From the NCBI GenBank assembly GCA_963764305.1, contig CAVXSD010000010.1, positions 806,001 through 870,000 on the forward strand: a DNA stretch of 64,000 bases, read 5' to 3'. A model generated the notes under the pieces. That model made no database searches, was not told where the DNA came from, and saw nothing but the letters and a program-made list of their open reading frames with translations. The stretch comes from Bog-473 sp963764305 (GTDB lineage Bacteria; Actinomycetota; Acidimicrobiia; Acidimicrobiales; RAAP-2). This document shows positions 16,942 through 27,057 of the stretch, piece after piece. Every line of letters starts with the position of its first letter. Within the stretch, counting starts at the first letter, position 1. The translations under genes and the position numbers were made by a program.

Positions 16942-18582
16942 ATGAGTCAACCGAACATCCTTCTCATCATGACTGACGAGGAGCGATACGCGCCCCCATA
17001 CGAGGCTGACAGCGTGCGCGCCTTTCGCAACTCCCAGCTCATCGCCCGGGAGTCGATCCGGTCTCGGGGCCTGGAGTTCCACCGGCACTACGCAGGCTCG
17101 ACGGCGTGCGTGCCCAGCCGAGCCACCCTGTTCACCGGCCAGTACCCGTCACTGCACGGAGTGACGTCCACGGACGGCGTGGCCAAGCAGAACACCGACC
17201 CTGGCATGCAGTGGCTCGATCCAAACACGGTGCCGACCCTTGGGGACTGGTTCAGGGCCGGCGGCTACAGGACCCACTACAGAGGCAAGTGGCACGTTTC
17301 GTTCGCCGACCTTACGACCCCAGGCTCGCACGAGGGGCTGAAGGCCTCCGACGACGACGGCATCCCGCTGCCTGAGGCGGTGGAGGCGTATCGCAAGGCC
17401 GACAGGCTGGACCCGTTCGGGTTCTCGGGATGGATCGGGCGCGAGCCCCACGGCGCTAACAAGTCCGATTGCGGGACCGTGCGCGACGGCGTCTTCGCTG
17501 AGCAGGTCATCGAGCTGTTCGGCGACTTGGCGGCATCACGGGCCGACGGTCCATGGCTGACGGTGGCATCCTTTGTTAATCCTCACGACATCGCCTTCTC
17601 GGGATTCGGATGGGAACAGATGCTCCATTTCGGACCGCCAGACGACACCGTGCCCAACGTGCCCGAGGCGCCATCCCAGTCGGACCCGTTCACCGGCCGC
17701 CCGGCGTGCCAGGAGGCGTTCAAGGCGATTTGGCCACAGATGATCTTCGAGACGGCCACCGATCTCGGCTATCGGAGGCTTTACTACTACCTGCTGAAGT
17801 TGGTGGATAAGGCCATCGGGCGCATTCTTGAGGCGCTTGAGCAATCGGGCATGGCTGACGACACCATTGTCATGTTCACGTCCGATCACGGCGACCTACT
17901 CGGCGCCCACGGTGGCTTGATTCAGAAGTGGTGTAACGCTTTCGACGAGGCCACCCGCGTGCCGCTTCTCATCGCCGGTCCGGGCGTCGAGCCAGGGCGT
18001 GGAGGCATAGACGTGCCGACCAGCCATGTTGACCTGATCCCAACGCTCCTCGGATTGGCCGGCATCGACCCCGACCAGGCAACCGCTGGCGTCAATGCCC
18101 ATCACGACGAGGTCCAGCCCTTGCCCGGTCGGGACTTGAGTCCGGTGGTCCGGGGGCAGATCGACCCAAGTTCGTTTGGCTCGCCGATCTACTTCATGAC
18201 CGAGGACGACGTAACTCGGGGAATGACTGAGGTCAACATCCTGACTGGGGCTGCGTTCGACCCGGTCGCACCGCCAATCAACATCGAGTCGGTGCTGTCA
18301 ATGCTCCCAACCGGTAACGGTGGTGAAGCGGAGCTGTGGAAGCTCAACCACTACTACCAGCGGCTCGACGACTGGTATGCCGCGCAGGGTGTGGCTCCGA
18401 AGCCGTTCCTGGGTCCGGCCGCCGAGTCCGACTGGGAGCTGCACAACCTGACCGTGGACCCCGAGGAGCGTCACAACAGGGTCTTCGACGATCCTGCGGC
18501 CGCATCGAGCATGAAGTCCGTGCTCGAATCGGAGCGTGACGCCAAGCGCCGGATCCCGAAGCTGCGGAACGCCACCCCCTGA
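16942..18582 (+). CDS. Sulfatase family hydrolase
   Basis: 546 residues. Begins NILLIMTDEERYAPPY (metal-binding Asp-Asp/Glu region). CVPSRATLFTGQYPSLHG lies near residue 55, with the Cys-x-Pro-Ser-Arg site for formylglycine conversion. TLGDWFRAGGYRTHYRGKWH, NPHD and MFTSDHGDLLGAHG near 310 supply the remaining active-site residues, and the C-terminus reads WELHNLTVDPEERHN. No signal peptide. Only distantly similar to the arylsulfatase at 3445. It is the only intact gene of the island segment bounded by the tRNA-Ile fragments at 16509 and 18707. Substrate unknown. Confidence 0.88.
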   Translation: MSQPNILLIMTDEERYAPPYEADSVRAFRNSQLIARESIRSRGLEFHRHYAGSTACVPSRATLFTGQYPSLHGVTSTDGVAKQNTDPGMQWLDPNTVPTLGDWFRAGGYRTHYRGKWHVSFADLTTPGSHEGLKASDDDGIPLPEAVEAYRKADRLDPFGFSGWIGREPHGANKSDCGTVRDGVFAEQVIELFGDLAASRADGPWLTVASFVNPHDIAFSGFGWEQMLHFGPPDDTVPNVPEAPSQSDPFTGRPACQEAFKAIWPQMIFETATDLGYRRLYYYLLKLVDKAIGRILEALEQSGMADDTIVMFTSDHGDLLGAHGGLIQKWCNAFDEATRVPLLIAGPGVEPGRGGIDVPTSHVDLIPTLLGLAGIDPDQATAGVNAHHDEVQPLPGRDLSPVVRGQIDPSSFGSPIYFMTEDDVTRGMTEVNILTGAAFDPVAPPINIESVLSMLPTGNGGEAELWKLNHYYQRLDDWYAAQGVAPKPFLGPAAESDWELHNLTVDPEERHNRVFDDPAAASSMKSVLESERDAKRRIPKLRNATP

Positions 18583-18706
18583 TCACTTCTTGCGCACTGC
18601 CGCCGTAGTGCCTTGCAGGGTGGAACCCACCCGGCGTTACGGGACAGGCCAGTCGTTAGCTTTCTCAGTCGGGTGGGCGCCAGAAACCTATTGGTGGGAC
18701 TGTTGG

Positions 18707-18898
18707 TGGGGCTAGCTGGAATCGAACCAGCGACCTCAGCATTATCAGGGAGGTCCGCTTGATCCCGTCGCCTTCCGATGCGTCCCGACCAGTACCACTC
18801 CGTCCTGGTCAGATGGCTGACAAGAGAATGCTCCGAGAACCAGCGGGACCCAGCGGGACGGAGTGGGAGCCAATTGTTGGGACAAAGTTGGGACAGAC
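18707..18898 (-). repeat. tRNA-Ile-derived attachment-site unit 2
   Basis: The core at 18707-18748 is the same 42-bp 3' half of tRNA-Ile(GAT). The right arm to 18898 again carries GGGAC-type boxes at 10-bp spacing (one mutated to GGGAG), followed by CAATTGTTGGGACAAAGTTG. The left flank differs from units 1 and 3. Orientation is the same as the intact tRNA at 29082. Confidence 0.75.
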
Positions 18899-19421
18899 CT
18901 CTCTTCGGACCGCTGCTCGAGAGTTCGTAGTTAGCGTCGCCCCGTACGGATCCTCTTTGTGTCATCTATGAAGGAGCGCAGTTCGTCAAGGGGGTGCCGG
19001 AGGCTCCGTTGGCCTCTGGTCGTGCCCCGATGACGGTGAGGTCCCGATCGATGGGCGCGCCAACGGAGGCTCTCGAATAACCAAGAACCGAAGAGGGCGG
19101 TCAAGGCCGGCCGGAGGCCGCCCGCAGGGGAAGCCTTGACGGCTCGGTCAGTTGTTCGTCACATCATGTGATGCGAAGCCCGTCAGGGCTTCGTGGTCGT
19201 CCCCTGTGATACCGAGCCGGGGACACGTTGCGACCTGTCTCCAGAGCCAGGCGTTGCTGGCGGGCAACCCATAGACCGGGTGCCGGTCATCTGTTCGTCG
19301 GAGGAGCGACATGGAGTGGTTCGGCCGCAACCCGGTGGGCTCAATCAAGACCGCGGTTTCGCCGCTGTGCGGGAACCATGACACATGGCGAGCTCGCACC
19401 GGGTTGCGTCCGTTGCGGTTC
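18899..19421. other. Intergenic stretch with inverted repeats
   Basis: No convincing gene. It contains a 10-bp inverted repeat CTCCGTTGGC (19004-19013) / GCCAACGGAG (19059-19068) and a strong hairpin CGAAGCCC-GTCA-GGGCTTCG at 19173-19192. These may be an insertion-sequence end and a terminator beyond the 3' end of the IS110 transposase. Confidence 0.35.
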
Positions 19422-20440
19422 TCACCCCGTCTGCGCCAGGCAACGGACCTCACCGTCGCGCAGGCCGTAGTAGACGAGGATGAGAAGTTTGCACGCCGCC
19501 GCCACGCGGCCGATCTGATTGCCCCGGCGTTCTCCCACGTTGCGGTGGTGACGTCGGATGGGCGTATCGGCGCGTTGTCGGGCTGCAGCCTCGACGGCGG
19601 CCCAGCGCACGAGGCGAGAACCCTGCTTATCTTGGTGATGTGGCCCCGGCGGACCGTGACGTCGGACTCTTTGTGGGACGGGGTGAGCCCGGCCCAGCTG
19701 CAGAGGTGGCGGGCCGAGGTGAACCTCGAGATATCGCCGATCTCGGCCACGAAGACCGCGGCCAGCACCGGGCCGACGCCGGGAATGGCCTGGACGGCGT
19801 GGTAGCCGAGGTCGCCGGCGAAATACGGGGCGGTCTGTTCTTCGAGCAGGGCGATCTCGCGGGTGATGTGATCGATCAGGTCGCGCAAGGACTCGACGCG
19901 CACCCGGTAGGCCTCGGCGAGGTGCACCTTGTCGAGGAGGACCTGGCCGCCTACTCCGAACAGGTCGCTCATGGGCACCGTCACACCCTCCTTCGCCAAG
20001 ACGGCGTGGATCTGGGACTTTAGGTTGGTGCGCAGATGGACGAGCTTGCCCCGGTAGCGGACGAGTTCGCGCAGTTCGCGCAGCGGGGGTGGGGCGATCC
20101 AGGCCTCGGCCAGACGTCCCATGCGGAGCAGGTCGACCAGGTCCGTGGCATCGCGTTCATCGTTCTTCACCCGCCGATGCCCCCAGTTGTTGCCCAGCGG
20201 ATGGGCCAGGTGCACCGTGGCCCCGCACTCTTGGATCACATCAGCCGCCCAGTACCAGCCATAGGTCGCTTCGAGGATCACTTCTGGATGCTCGCCGGCC
20301 TTGGCCAGCTCGGCCGCCAGGGCGACGGGGTCGTTGTCGATGCGGACCGTCTCGAGCGTCTGACCCGCCTCGTTCCGCCGCACAATCACGCTGCGCCGCC
20401 GGTGCAGGTCGATGCCGACGTACTGTTGTTGCTGTTCCAC
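19422..20440 (-). mobile_element. IS110-family transposase, frameshifted
   Basis: GTG start at 20440 after GGAGGCT. The N-terminal DEDD nuclease domain reads YVGIDLHRRRSVIVRR, with ILEATYGWYW and RVKNDERDATDLVDLLRMGRL. The C-terminal Transposase_20 part reads IPGVGPVLAAVFVAEIGDISRF, then LCSWAGLTPSHKESDVTVRRGHITK. After GHITK a 5-bp insertion (near 19632-19640) shifts the frame. The expected QGSRLVRWAAVEAAARQ continues in another frame to a stop at 19422. The catalytic domain is intact but the protein is broken, so the element is probably dead or immobile. Confidence 0.85.
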
Positions 20441-20819
20441 GGGAGCCTCCTTCTGTCGTCTCCGGGTTGGTTTGGGAACCCCAAGTGTGCTTTGCACACC
20501 TGGTCCCGGGCGACGGGAGGACTCCCGCGGGCTCTTCGATCTGGGTCGGGTCGGCGTGGCGATTTTCCTCGCGGTCACGCGAATCGCTCCTCGTGCTCGG
20601 CGTGCGGGCCCGTGCGCTAAACCGGCGCCCGTCACACGGGAGCTGCGCTGCGCTCCTTCATTAGATCAAGACCCCAATTTCAGCGTCGAAAGGGCGCGAC
20701 GAAATCGGCCCGTCACGAGACGGTGCAGGTGCGTAGGCTTTGAGATGGTCCGGGGGTGACTTCGCCGAAGAGCCGGCCTTTAGGATGCAGAGCTGGCCAC
20801 GCAGGCAACGAGTCGTTTC

Positions 20820-21859
20820 CTAGTGTCCTCCCGGACCCCTTTCGACGTCGAGCAAGAGCTGGCGGTAGACGGCGTTCGAGACCTGGCGCTTGAGGGAGCG
20901 AAGTGCTTCCTTCTTGGTCTTTCCCTCGGCAACCTTGCGCTCGAAGTAGATGCGTCCATCGGTCCCGGGATTGCGGATCTGGGTGATCGCGGCCATGTGG
21001 AGAGCATGGTTGAGCCGTCGGTTCCCGCGCCGCGACAGCCGATGCACGACACGGCCGCCCGAGGACCATTCGATCGGGGCGGTGCCGTTGTAAGAGGCGA
21101 AGGCATCGCGGTTGGCGAAGCGGCGGGCATCGCCGGTGTAGCCGATGATCTGGGCCGCGATGATGGGGCCCACGCCATAGACGTCGGTCAGCGAGGTGCC
21201 CGACGCCTTGACGGCGACTCGGATGCGACGGTGCGACTCCTTGGTTTGGGCGTCGAGGCGGCGCACGTCGTCGAGCAGCTCGAGGGCCAGGTCGTAGCGG
21301 ACCTGCTCGGCCGGGGTCTGCGGCGTGATCTTGGCCAGCAACCGCTGGGCGTCTGAAACGTAGAGTTCCTTGGCAATTCCCCCCGGTGCGAGCTCGGCGA
21401 GGAGCGCATGAAGACGACAGATCACCCGGGTGCGATGACTGCCGAGGTCTCTGTTGCGCTTGGCGAGGAGTCGCAGGACCTCGCAGTGATCGGCCGCTTC
21501 GACGCTGCGCAGGCTCGGAGAGCCCGAAAGGCCGCAATGGGAACCGAGCGGGCGTCGTTGGGGTCGTTCTTGTTGGAGCGGCTGGAGGCCAGCACCCGGA
21601 TGCGAGAGGCCAAGGTGGCGGGTACGTCGAGGACGTCCTCGCCCCGAGCGACCAGCTGCTGGGCCAACAAGTAGCCCAACCCGGCCGCCGACTCGATGGC
21701 CCAGGTGCGCTTCTCAAACGGCTCGGCCCAACTGACCAGCTGGTCCACCTGGCGCCGGGTGGCCCGGACCTTGACGCTCGAGAGCTCGTCTTCTGCCTCG
21801 TCGATCGCCACCGCTGTGTGCGATGCCTTGTGCGGATCGACGCCGATCACCACATGCAT
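20820..21859 (-). mobile_element. Second IS110-family transposase, frameshifted
   Basis: ATG at 21859 after AAGGAGGT. Domain 1 reads MHVVIGVDPHKASHTAVAIDEAE, then WAIESAAGLGYLLAQQLVARGEDVLDVP. Near 21505-21525 the frame breaks. The rest (LRSVEAADHCEVLRLLAKRNRDLG, then YGVGPIIAAQIIGYTGDARRF and FASYNGTAPIEWSSGG) continues in another frame to 20820. Of a different IS110 subgroup from the copy at 19422. A truncated relative of its 3' half is at 51265-51735. Confidence 0.85.
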
Positions 21860-22343
21860 GACTACCTCCTTGGTCGTGACGGAACCACAGAGGGCACTCC
21901 TGCTTGGAGACTGTCGTGCTCGATCCTCTTTTGAGCCACTCCATGGCGAAGCCCTGGCGGGAGGCTCTTCGAACGAAAGCCAGCCAGCAATGCCGGCGGC
22001 AGGCACTACGAGAGCGACCCCACCAGGACCTCTAAACGCTACGGATCAGCCGCAGGGTCTGCTCAGAGTCTCAAGCAGGCACCATGGGGATAGGTTTCCC
22101 TGTGCTTCGGCGACAGCTCGGCGTGCTATGCAGAATCGTCTGAGGGAGAGCAGACCAGAATGTCTTCGAGCCATTCCGCATACTCATCTTGTGACCAGCC
22201 TCGATCGCCACAGAACGTGCGGGCGACATCGGGACGTGGGTGGGGTTGCGGTCCAACTCGTGCCAGGCTGGGTCAAGACACCGCTTCGTCCGCGGTCCGG
22301 ATGCCCGAAGCATCCCGGACGTCGCGAAGGCTTGCTCCGGCAT
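21860..22343. other. Intergenic stretch without a recognisable gene
   Basis: Nothing here reads as a convincing protein on either strand. It lies between the second IS110 element and the convergent universal stress protein gene and is probably IS flank plus decayed island DNA. Confidence 0.3.
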
Positions 22344-22781
22344 CTAGTCGCGCAGCACCACGACAGCGCAGTGGGCGCTGGTGGTGCAGTGCTGGCTGAC
22401 GGACCCCAACAACATGCCCGGGAACTCTCCGTGCCCCCGGCTGCCGACGACGAGCAACTCCGCTCCCTGCGATTGCTCTACCAACACCCTTGCAGGGTGG
22501 CCTTCAACGACCGTCGACTGGATGGGGACCGAGGGGTACGCGGATCTCACTTCGTCGACGATGGCATCAACGCTCTTCTGGGTCTCGCCCGCCGGGTCGT
22601 AATCAGGCGGCGTGCGCATCCATTGGTACTTGCTGGGCCATTCCCACGCCGTCACGGCATCCAGCCGTGCCCCGGTGAGCTCAGCCTGATGAGCCGCCCA
22701 GTTCAGGGCGGCAATTGACGAGGCCGAGCCGTCCACACCGACGATGATGCGGGGGTGGCCGGATTCGCTTGCACTGGTCAT
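22344..22781 (-). CDS. Universal stress protein (UspA family)
   Basis: 145 residues, a single Usp domain. The N-terminal strand IIVGVDGSASSIAALNWAAHQAELTGARL and the C-terminal ATP-binding signature LLVVGSRGHGEFPGMLLGSVSQHC (G-2x-G-9x-G-S) are clear, with a final strand CAVVVLRD. The ATG at 22781 is preferred over that at 22787 because GGAG abuts the latter but is 6 nt from the former. Likely an ATP-binding stress protein. Cargo of the tRNA-Ile island segment 18.7-27.1 kb. Confidence 0.9.
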   Translation of the reverse strand: MTSASESGHPRIIVGVDGSASSIAALNWAAHQAELTGARLDAVTAWEWPSKYQWMRTPPDYDPAGETQKSVDAIVDEVRSAYPSVPIQSTVVEGHPARVLVEQSQGAELLVVGSRGHGEFPGMLLGSVSQHCTTSAHCAVVVLRD

Positions 22782-23059
22782 TGTCATCTCCTTGGTCCGA
22801 TCCTCAGCCCACGCGAGCACCCGAGTGCGACGAGCGCGCGTTCAGTTCTATCCCGGGCCCGAAGCCGTCACGTACCTAGCAACTTACGCTCTCTATGTCC
22901 ACCAGAGGCCGCAAGGGAATGGGGTGTCTCATCTCCAGGCGTCCACCCCACCCCAGGGGTGAGGCTCACGGCCGGGTCCGTGTCGGCGAGCAGCTCACGT
23001 GCCCGGATCGGCACCGAGCCGTGGAATAGGGTGAGCCACCCTCTTCGAGTGGAAGGTGG

Positions 23060-23989
23060 ATGACGTTGTCCTACATCCAAGCGATCGTGATCGGCCTGCT
23101 TCAGGGGGTGAGCGAGCTGTTCCCAGTATCAAGCCTCGGGCACAGCGTCCTCATCCCCGCCTTGCTCGGGTGGCACAACCTGGTCAACGGCCAATCCGCC
23201 GGGGAATCCTTCTACCTCGCCTTCGTCGTCGGACTCCATGTCGCCACAGCGGGGGCGTTGATCCTCTACTTCTGGAGGGACTGGGTTGCCATCGGCCGTG
23301 GGTTCTTTCACTCCCTCAAGACCCGGTCGATCGAAACGGCCGACGAGCGGATCGCCTGGCTGTTGGTCGTGGCCACCATCCCGGTGGGGCTGACCGGATT
23401 CCTCTTCGAACACACGTTCCGCACCATCTTCGCCAAGCCGTTGGCGGCGGCAGTGTTCCTTATGATCAACGGTCTGATCCTGGCCGGGGCCGAGCTGTTG
23501 CGGCGGCGCCAGGCGAGAAGCGACTCCAGGCCGGCGCCGACCGCAGCGACTTCCGACCCGGCCGACTACAAGGCCGGGGACCTGACTCCGTCGGTTGTTG
23601 CGGACCGTCGGCTGGCGACACTGTCGTTCGGGAGCGGCATCGCCATCGGGTCGGCACAGATCCTGGCGCTCTTCGCCGGCATCAGTCGGTCGGGCGTCAC
23701 CATGGCGGCCGGCCTGGTGCGGAAGTTGAACCACGAGGACGCGGCACGGTTCTCGTTCCTTCTCGCGACGCCGGTCATCCTGGCGGCGGGGGTGCTGAAG
23801 ATCCCAGACTTGTTCGGCCCCCTCGGCAACGGCATCCGCGGTCAGATCCTCGCCGGGAGCATTGCCGCAGGCGTGGCTGCCTATCTCTCCGTCCGCTTCC
23901 TGCTCCGATGGTTTCAGACCCGGACGTTGTGGCCGTTCTCGATCTACTGTCTCGCGGTCGGGACCTCCTGCATCGTCTACTTCGCCTAG
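23060..23989 (+). CDS. uppP: Undecaprenyl-diphosphatase UppP (BacA)
   Basis: 309 residues, about eight membrane helices. LLQGVSELFPVSSLGHS near residue 12 is the conserved QGxxE-FPVSSxGH block. GISRSGVTMAAGLVRKLNHEDAARFSFLLATPVILAAG near 210 is the second conserved SRSG block. UppP dephosphorylates undecaprenyl pyrophosphate on the outer face of the membrane, recycling the wall-synthesis lipid carrier, and overproduction gives bacitracin resistance. A slightly longer variable loop lies at about 145-180. GGAAGGTGG precedes the ATG. Sited in an island, so perhaps not the sole copy. Confidence 0.92.
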   Translation: MTLSYIQAIVIGLLQGVSELFPVSSLGHSVLIPALLGWHNLVNGQSAGESFYLAFVVGLHVATAGALILYFWRDWVAIGRGFFHSLKTRSIETADERIAWLLVVATIPVGLTGFLFEHTFRTIFAKPLAAAVFLMINGLILAGAELLRRRQARSDSRPAPTAATSDPADYKAGDLTPSVVADRRLATLSFGSGIAIGSAQILALFAGISRSGVTMAAGLVRKLNHEDAARFSFLLATPVILAAGVLKIPDLFGPLGNGIRGQILAGSIAAGVAAYLSVRFLLRWFQTRTLWPFSIYCLAVGTSCIVYFA

Positions 23990-24014
23990 TTTCACGCCGC
24001 CGAGTCATGCTCCT

Positions 24015-24698
24015 CTAGTACTCGACCGGGATCTCATCGCCCGGCTCAGGCTTGCTGACCGCTCTCGGCGATCCGTGCCCCTCTGTGGACGCACCCCGGA
24101 CCCTTGACGACCGGTATCGACGGACCATGAACGCGACGACGGCAACGACCACCATTGCCGCCACGACGTACCCGGCGAGGCCGAACGCCTTGATCATCTT
24201 GTTCCAACTACCACCGAGCGCGTAGCCGATCACTGTGAGGAGGGTCACCCAGAGGGAAACCCCGATCGTTGTGAGCACGGTGAACTTGACCACGTTCATC
24301 CTCGCCATGCCAGCCGGTAGTGAGATGAAGGTGCGGATGAACGGCAGCACTCGCCCGTAGAGCACCATCCACTCACCGCGCCTGGAGAACCATGCCTCCG
24401 CCTTGTCGAGGTCCGAATGCGAAAGAAGCACGTACTTGCCGTACCGGTCAACCAGCGCCCTTCCGCCGGTGCGGCCGACGACATAGGAGAGCAACGAGCC
24501 GCACACCGATCCGGCGATGCCCACGACGATCACCAGGCCGAGATTGAGGTGGCCCTGCGCACCCCCGATGACAGCCCCGCTGGCCAGCGCTCCACCCAGG
24601 CCGAGGGTGACCTCTGAGGGTATGGGTATGCAGGCGGACTCCAACATGGTGAGGAGGAAGACGGCCAGGTATCCCCAGGTCTCGAGCAGGTGCTGCAC
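24015..24698 (-). CDS. DedA family membrane protein
   Basis: 227 residues from a GTG. WGYLAVFLLTMLESACIPIPSEVTLGLGGALA at the N-terminus has the E-x-x-x-P-x-P-[SG]-E re-entrant loop. Later comes GSLLSYVVGRTGGRALVDRYGKYVLLSHSDLDKAEAWFSRRGEWMVLYGRVLPFIRTFISLPAGMARM, with the G-R-x-(I/L)-P-x-x-R-T/S motif. DedA proteins act as lipid scramblases or transporters, including for undecaprenyl phosphate. That fits its convergent neighbour uppP, whose stop is 26 bp from its own stop. Confidence 0.88.
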   Translation of the reverse strand: MQHLLETWGYLAVFLLTMLESACIPIPSEVTLGLGGALASGAVIGGAQGHLNLGLVIVVGIAGSVCGSLLSYVVGRTGGRALVDRYGKYVLLSHSDLDKAEAWFSRRGEWMVLYGRVLPFIRTFISLPAGMARMNVVKFTVLTTIGVSLWVTLLTVIGYALGGSWNKMIKAFGLAGYVVAAMVVVAVVAFMVRRYRSSRVRGASTEGHGSPRAVSKPEPGDEIPVEY

Positions 24699-24834
24699 TT
24701 CGCAATTATCGCCGATGTGAGGCACGCCAAACGGACGGCTCGCCGCGCGAAGCGGAACTCGATTTGTCTCCCAAGCAGTTGACGATTCCCGAGATGTTCC
24801 TCCATCCAATCCGCCGGGATGACAGGCTGACCCT

Positions 24835-26106
24835 GTGACCGAGCCCACGGGAACCGGCACACCCGAACCCTCCGGCGACCCCTCACCACCAAGAGCGTGG
24901 TTGACTCGCAACCTCCTCGTTCTCTCGGCCGTGTCATTCCTTCAAGACACGGCGAGCGAGCTGATCTACCCAATCCTCCCGATCTTCATCACGGTTGTCC
25001 TCGGTGCTCCAGTGGCCGTCCTTGGCAGCATCGAAGGCCTGGCCGACGGCATCAGTGCGATCGTCTCCCCGTTCGCCGGCCGAACTGCAGACCGGATGGG
25101 TCGCAAGCCCCTGATCACCGCTGGCTACGGCCTGGGGGCACTCGGCAAGTTCCTCATTGCGCTGGCCACCGCGTGGCCCACCGTCCTCGTCGCCCGGTGT
25201 GCCGACCGCTTCGGCAAGGGGCTGCGCGGTTCGCCCCGTGACGCGCTCATCGCTGACGGCGTTGTCCCGGCCCAGCGGGGCAAGGCGTTCGGCTTCAACC
25301 GGGCGATGGACACGTTCGGCGCGGTGGTCGGCCCGCTCATAGGGCTCGTCGCGTACGAGGCCCTCGATCACCAGATCCGCCCGCTGTTATGGATCGCCGT
25401 CATTCCGGCCGTGTTGAGCGTCGCACTGGTCGCACTCGTGCACGACCCGTGGCGCGACCGGGTCAAGCTGCAATCCAGGGAGGCAGCCCAGACCCGCCAT
25501 CCCGTCCGGACCGATCCGGCCACCCTCGCACCGCTCCCACCGGCGTTCCGGCGCGTGGTTGCCGTGCTCACCGTCTTCAGCCTGGCGAACTTCCCCGACG
25601 CGCTGTTGTTGCTCCGGCTGCACTCGATCGGGTTCTCCGTGGCCATGACGATTCTGGCGTATGCGACCTACAACATCGTGTACGCGATGTTCAGCTACCC
25701 GGCAGGAGCGCTGAGCGACCGGCTCTCGCGAGCGCGGATCTACGCGGTCGGGCTCGCCTTCTTCAGTGTGGGGTACATCGGCCTCGGGCTGACCCAGAAT
25801 ACGGCTATGGCGTGGGTCATCTTGTGCGCCTACGGGATGTTCGCGGCGTGCACCGATGGGGTCGGCAAAGCGTGGGCGTCGTCACTCGTCGGCCCCACCC
25901 TTCAGGGCCGGGCTCAAGGTGTCTACCAAGGCTTCACGGGCATGGCGATCGTCGTCGCCGGGGTGTGGGCAGGCCTCGCGTGGCATGGCACCGGCGTTGT
26001 GCCGCTACTCATATCGGGCATGGTGGCCGGCCTCTTCGCCTTGTGGCTCTGGGTGGCGCCACCGGACCGGCTCCGCGCAGATGCCGCCTTCACACACTCT
26101 CAGTGA
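24835..26106 (+). CDS. MFS transporter
   Basis: 423 residues with twelve hydrophobic segments. The loop 2-3 signature GRTADRMGRKPLITAGYGLGALGK is near residue 80. The second-half equivalent GALSDRLSRARIYAVGL is near 295. KGLRGSPRDALIADGVVPAQRGKAFGFNRAMDTFGAVVGPL near 135 is typical of the MFS subfamily whose members carry a conserved RG-PRDA motif. Substrate not predictable. GTG start. Divergent from the DedA gene with 136 bp between starts. Confidence 0.85.
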   Translation: MTEPTGTGTPEPSGDPSPPRAWLTRNLLVLSAVSFLQDTASELIYPILPIFITVVLGAPVAVLGSIEGLADGISAIVSPFAGRTADRMGRKPLITAGYGLGALGKFLIALATAWPTVLVARCADRFGKGLRGSPRDALIADGVVPAQRGKAFGFNRAMDTFGAVVGPLIGLVAYEALDHQIRPLLWIAVIPAVLSVALVALVHDPWRDRVKLQSREAAQTRHPVRTDPATLAPLPPAFRRVVAVLTVFSLANFPDALLLLRLHSIGFSVAMTILAYATYNIVYAMFSYPAGALSDRLSRARIYAVGLAFFSVGYIGLGLTQNTAMAWVILCAYGMFAACTDGVGKAWASSLVGPTLQGRAQGVYQGFTGMAIVVAGVWAGLAWHGTGVVPLLISGMVAGLFALWLWVAPPDRLRADAAFTHSQ

Positions 26107-26261
26107 GAAGGACGCCTCTGCGCGGGGGACGGTGGGATCACTTGGTGTTCCGGTCGGCAGCGCGCGCGAATGCCGTGTCAGTTGAATGCAGGTGCCACCG
26201 TTCGGTTAGGTGGGACGGTTCCGCACTTCGGAGTGCACCCTGCGTCGGCTCGAGCCCTCGG

Positions 26262-26907
26262 CTAGGAGGACGGTCGTGTGAAACGCAGCTTGTAATAGTC
26301 CAACCACGCGAGGAGGTCCCTCCGATGATCGTGCCCGTGCCGATGCGCCGACACCGGGACGAACCCCAGCTTCAAGTTGGCTACCGATACAGAGAAGCCG
26401 GCGTCCTCGAAGACTCTCGCGACCTCGTCGAGCTCGTAGAGCCGTGGAAGGTTTAGCTCAACTGCGCATTCCGCGTGCCACGCCGACATCATCGGACTAC
26501 CCGCATGAACGCCCAAGACTGCGAAGTACGACCCGCCGGGCTTCAAGGCGCCAAAGAGACCAGTAGCGTGGGTTACGAGATCCTCCAGCAAGTAGAGGAC
26601 CTCGTGGCTGAAGGCTACGTCGAACTCGTCCCACCCATCCGGCACGGTGTGAGCAACCTCGAAGGTGAGCGGCCTGTCGCCGGTGAGACGGCGGGCGTCT
26701 GTGATGGCACCCGAGGCTGGGTCGCCTCGGCGATGCCCTCGGCGTCGACGAGTAGGCGCAGGAAGCCCCCACGGTTGCAGCCGGCGTCGAGCACCCGCCG
26801 CCCCGCAGGTCGGTGCCGATGGTGTCGAGCATCGCCTTCCATAGAAAGGCGTGCTCGTCCTGCATGGCCTCGTCTTCGGCGGCACCACGCCAGAAGGGGG
26901 TACTCAT
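26262..26907 (-). pseudogene. Class I SAM-dependent methyltransferase, frameshifted
   Basis: Three frames are needed for one protein. MSTPFWRGAAEDEAMQDEHAFLWKAMLDTIG is at the start, then in a second frame RRVLDAGCNRGGFLRLLVDAEGI (SAM motif I), then in a third ITDARRLTGDRPLTFEVAHTVPDGWDEFDVAFSHEVLYLLEDL through LKPGGSYFAVLGVH to a stop at 26262. The breaks lie near 26800 and 26730. It sits at the right end of the island segment 18.7-27.1 kb. Function before decay unknown. Confidence 0.7.
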
Positions 26908-27057
26908 GCAGGCACCCTATGCCGTACGTCGGCTCGCGTAACGCTGTGATCGCCGTGCTCGGAATCGCGGACCTGCTCGTCACATCGCTTGGAGCGCAGG
27001 GTTCGGTCAAGCTGACTGGACAAGCTGATGGGTGTCAATCAGATTGCCCGGTTCGCC

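Noticed and set aside
18471..18965. Minus-strand frame containing LPDNAEVAGSIPASPT and similar in the other tRNA-Ile units
   Set aside because: This is reverse translation of the tRNA-Ile fragment, a common false protein; the conserved GGGAC arms are better read as DNA sites.
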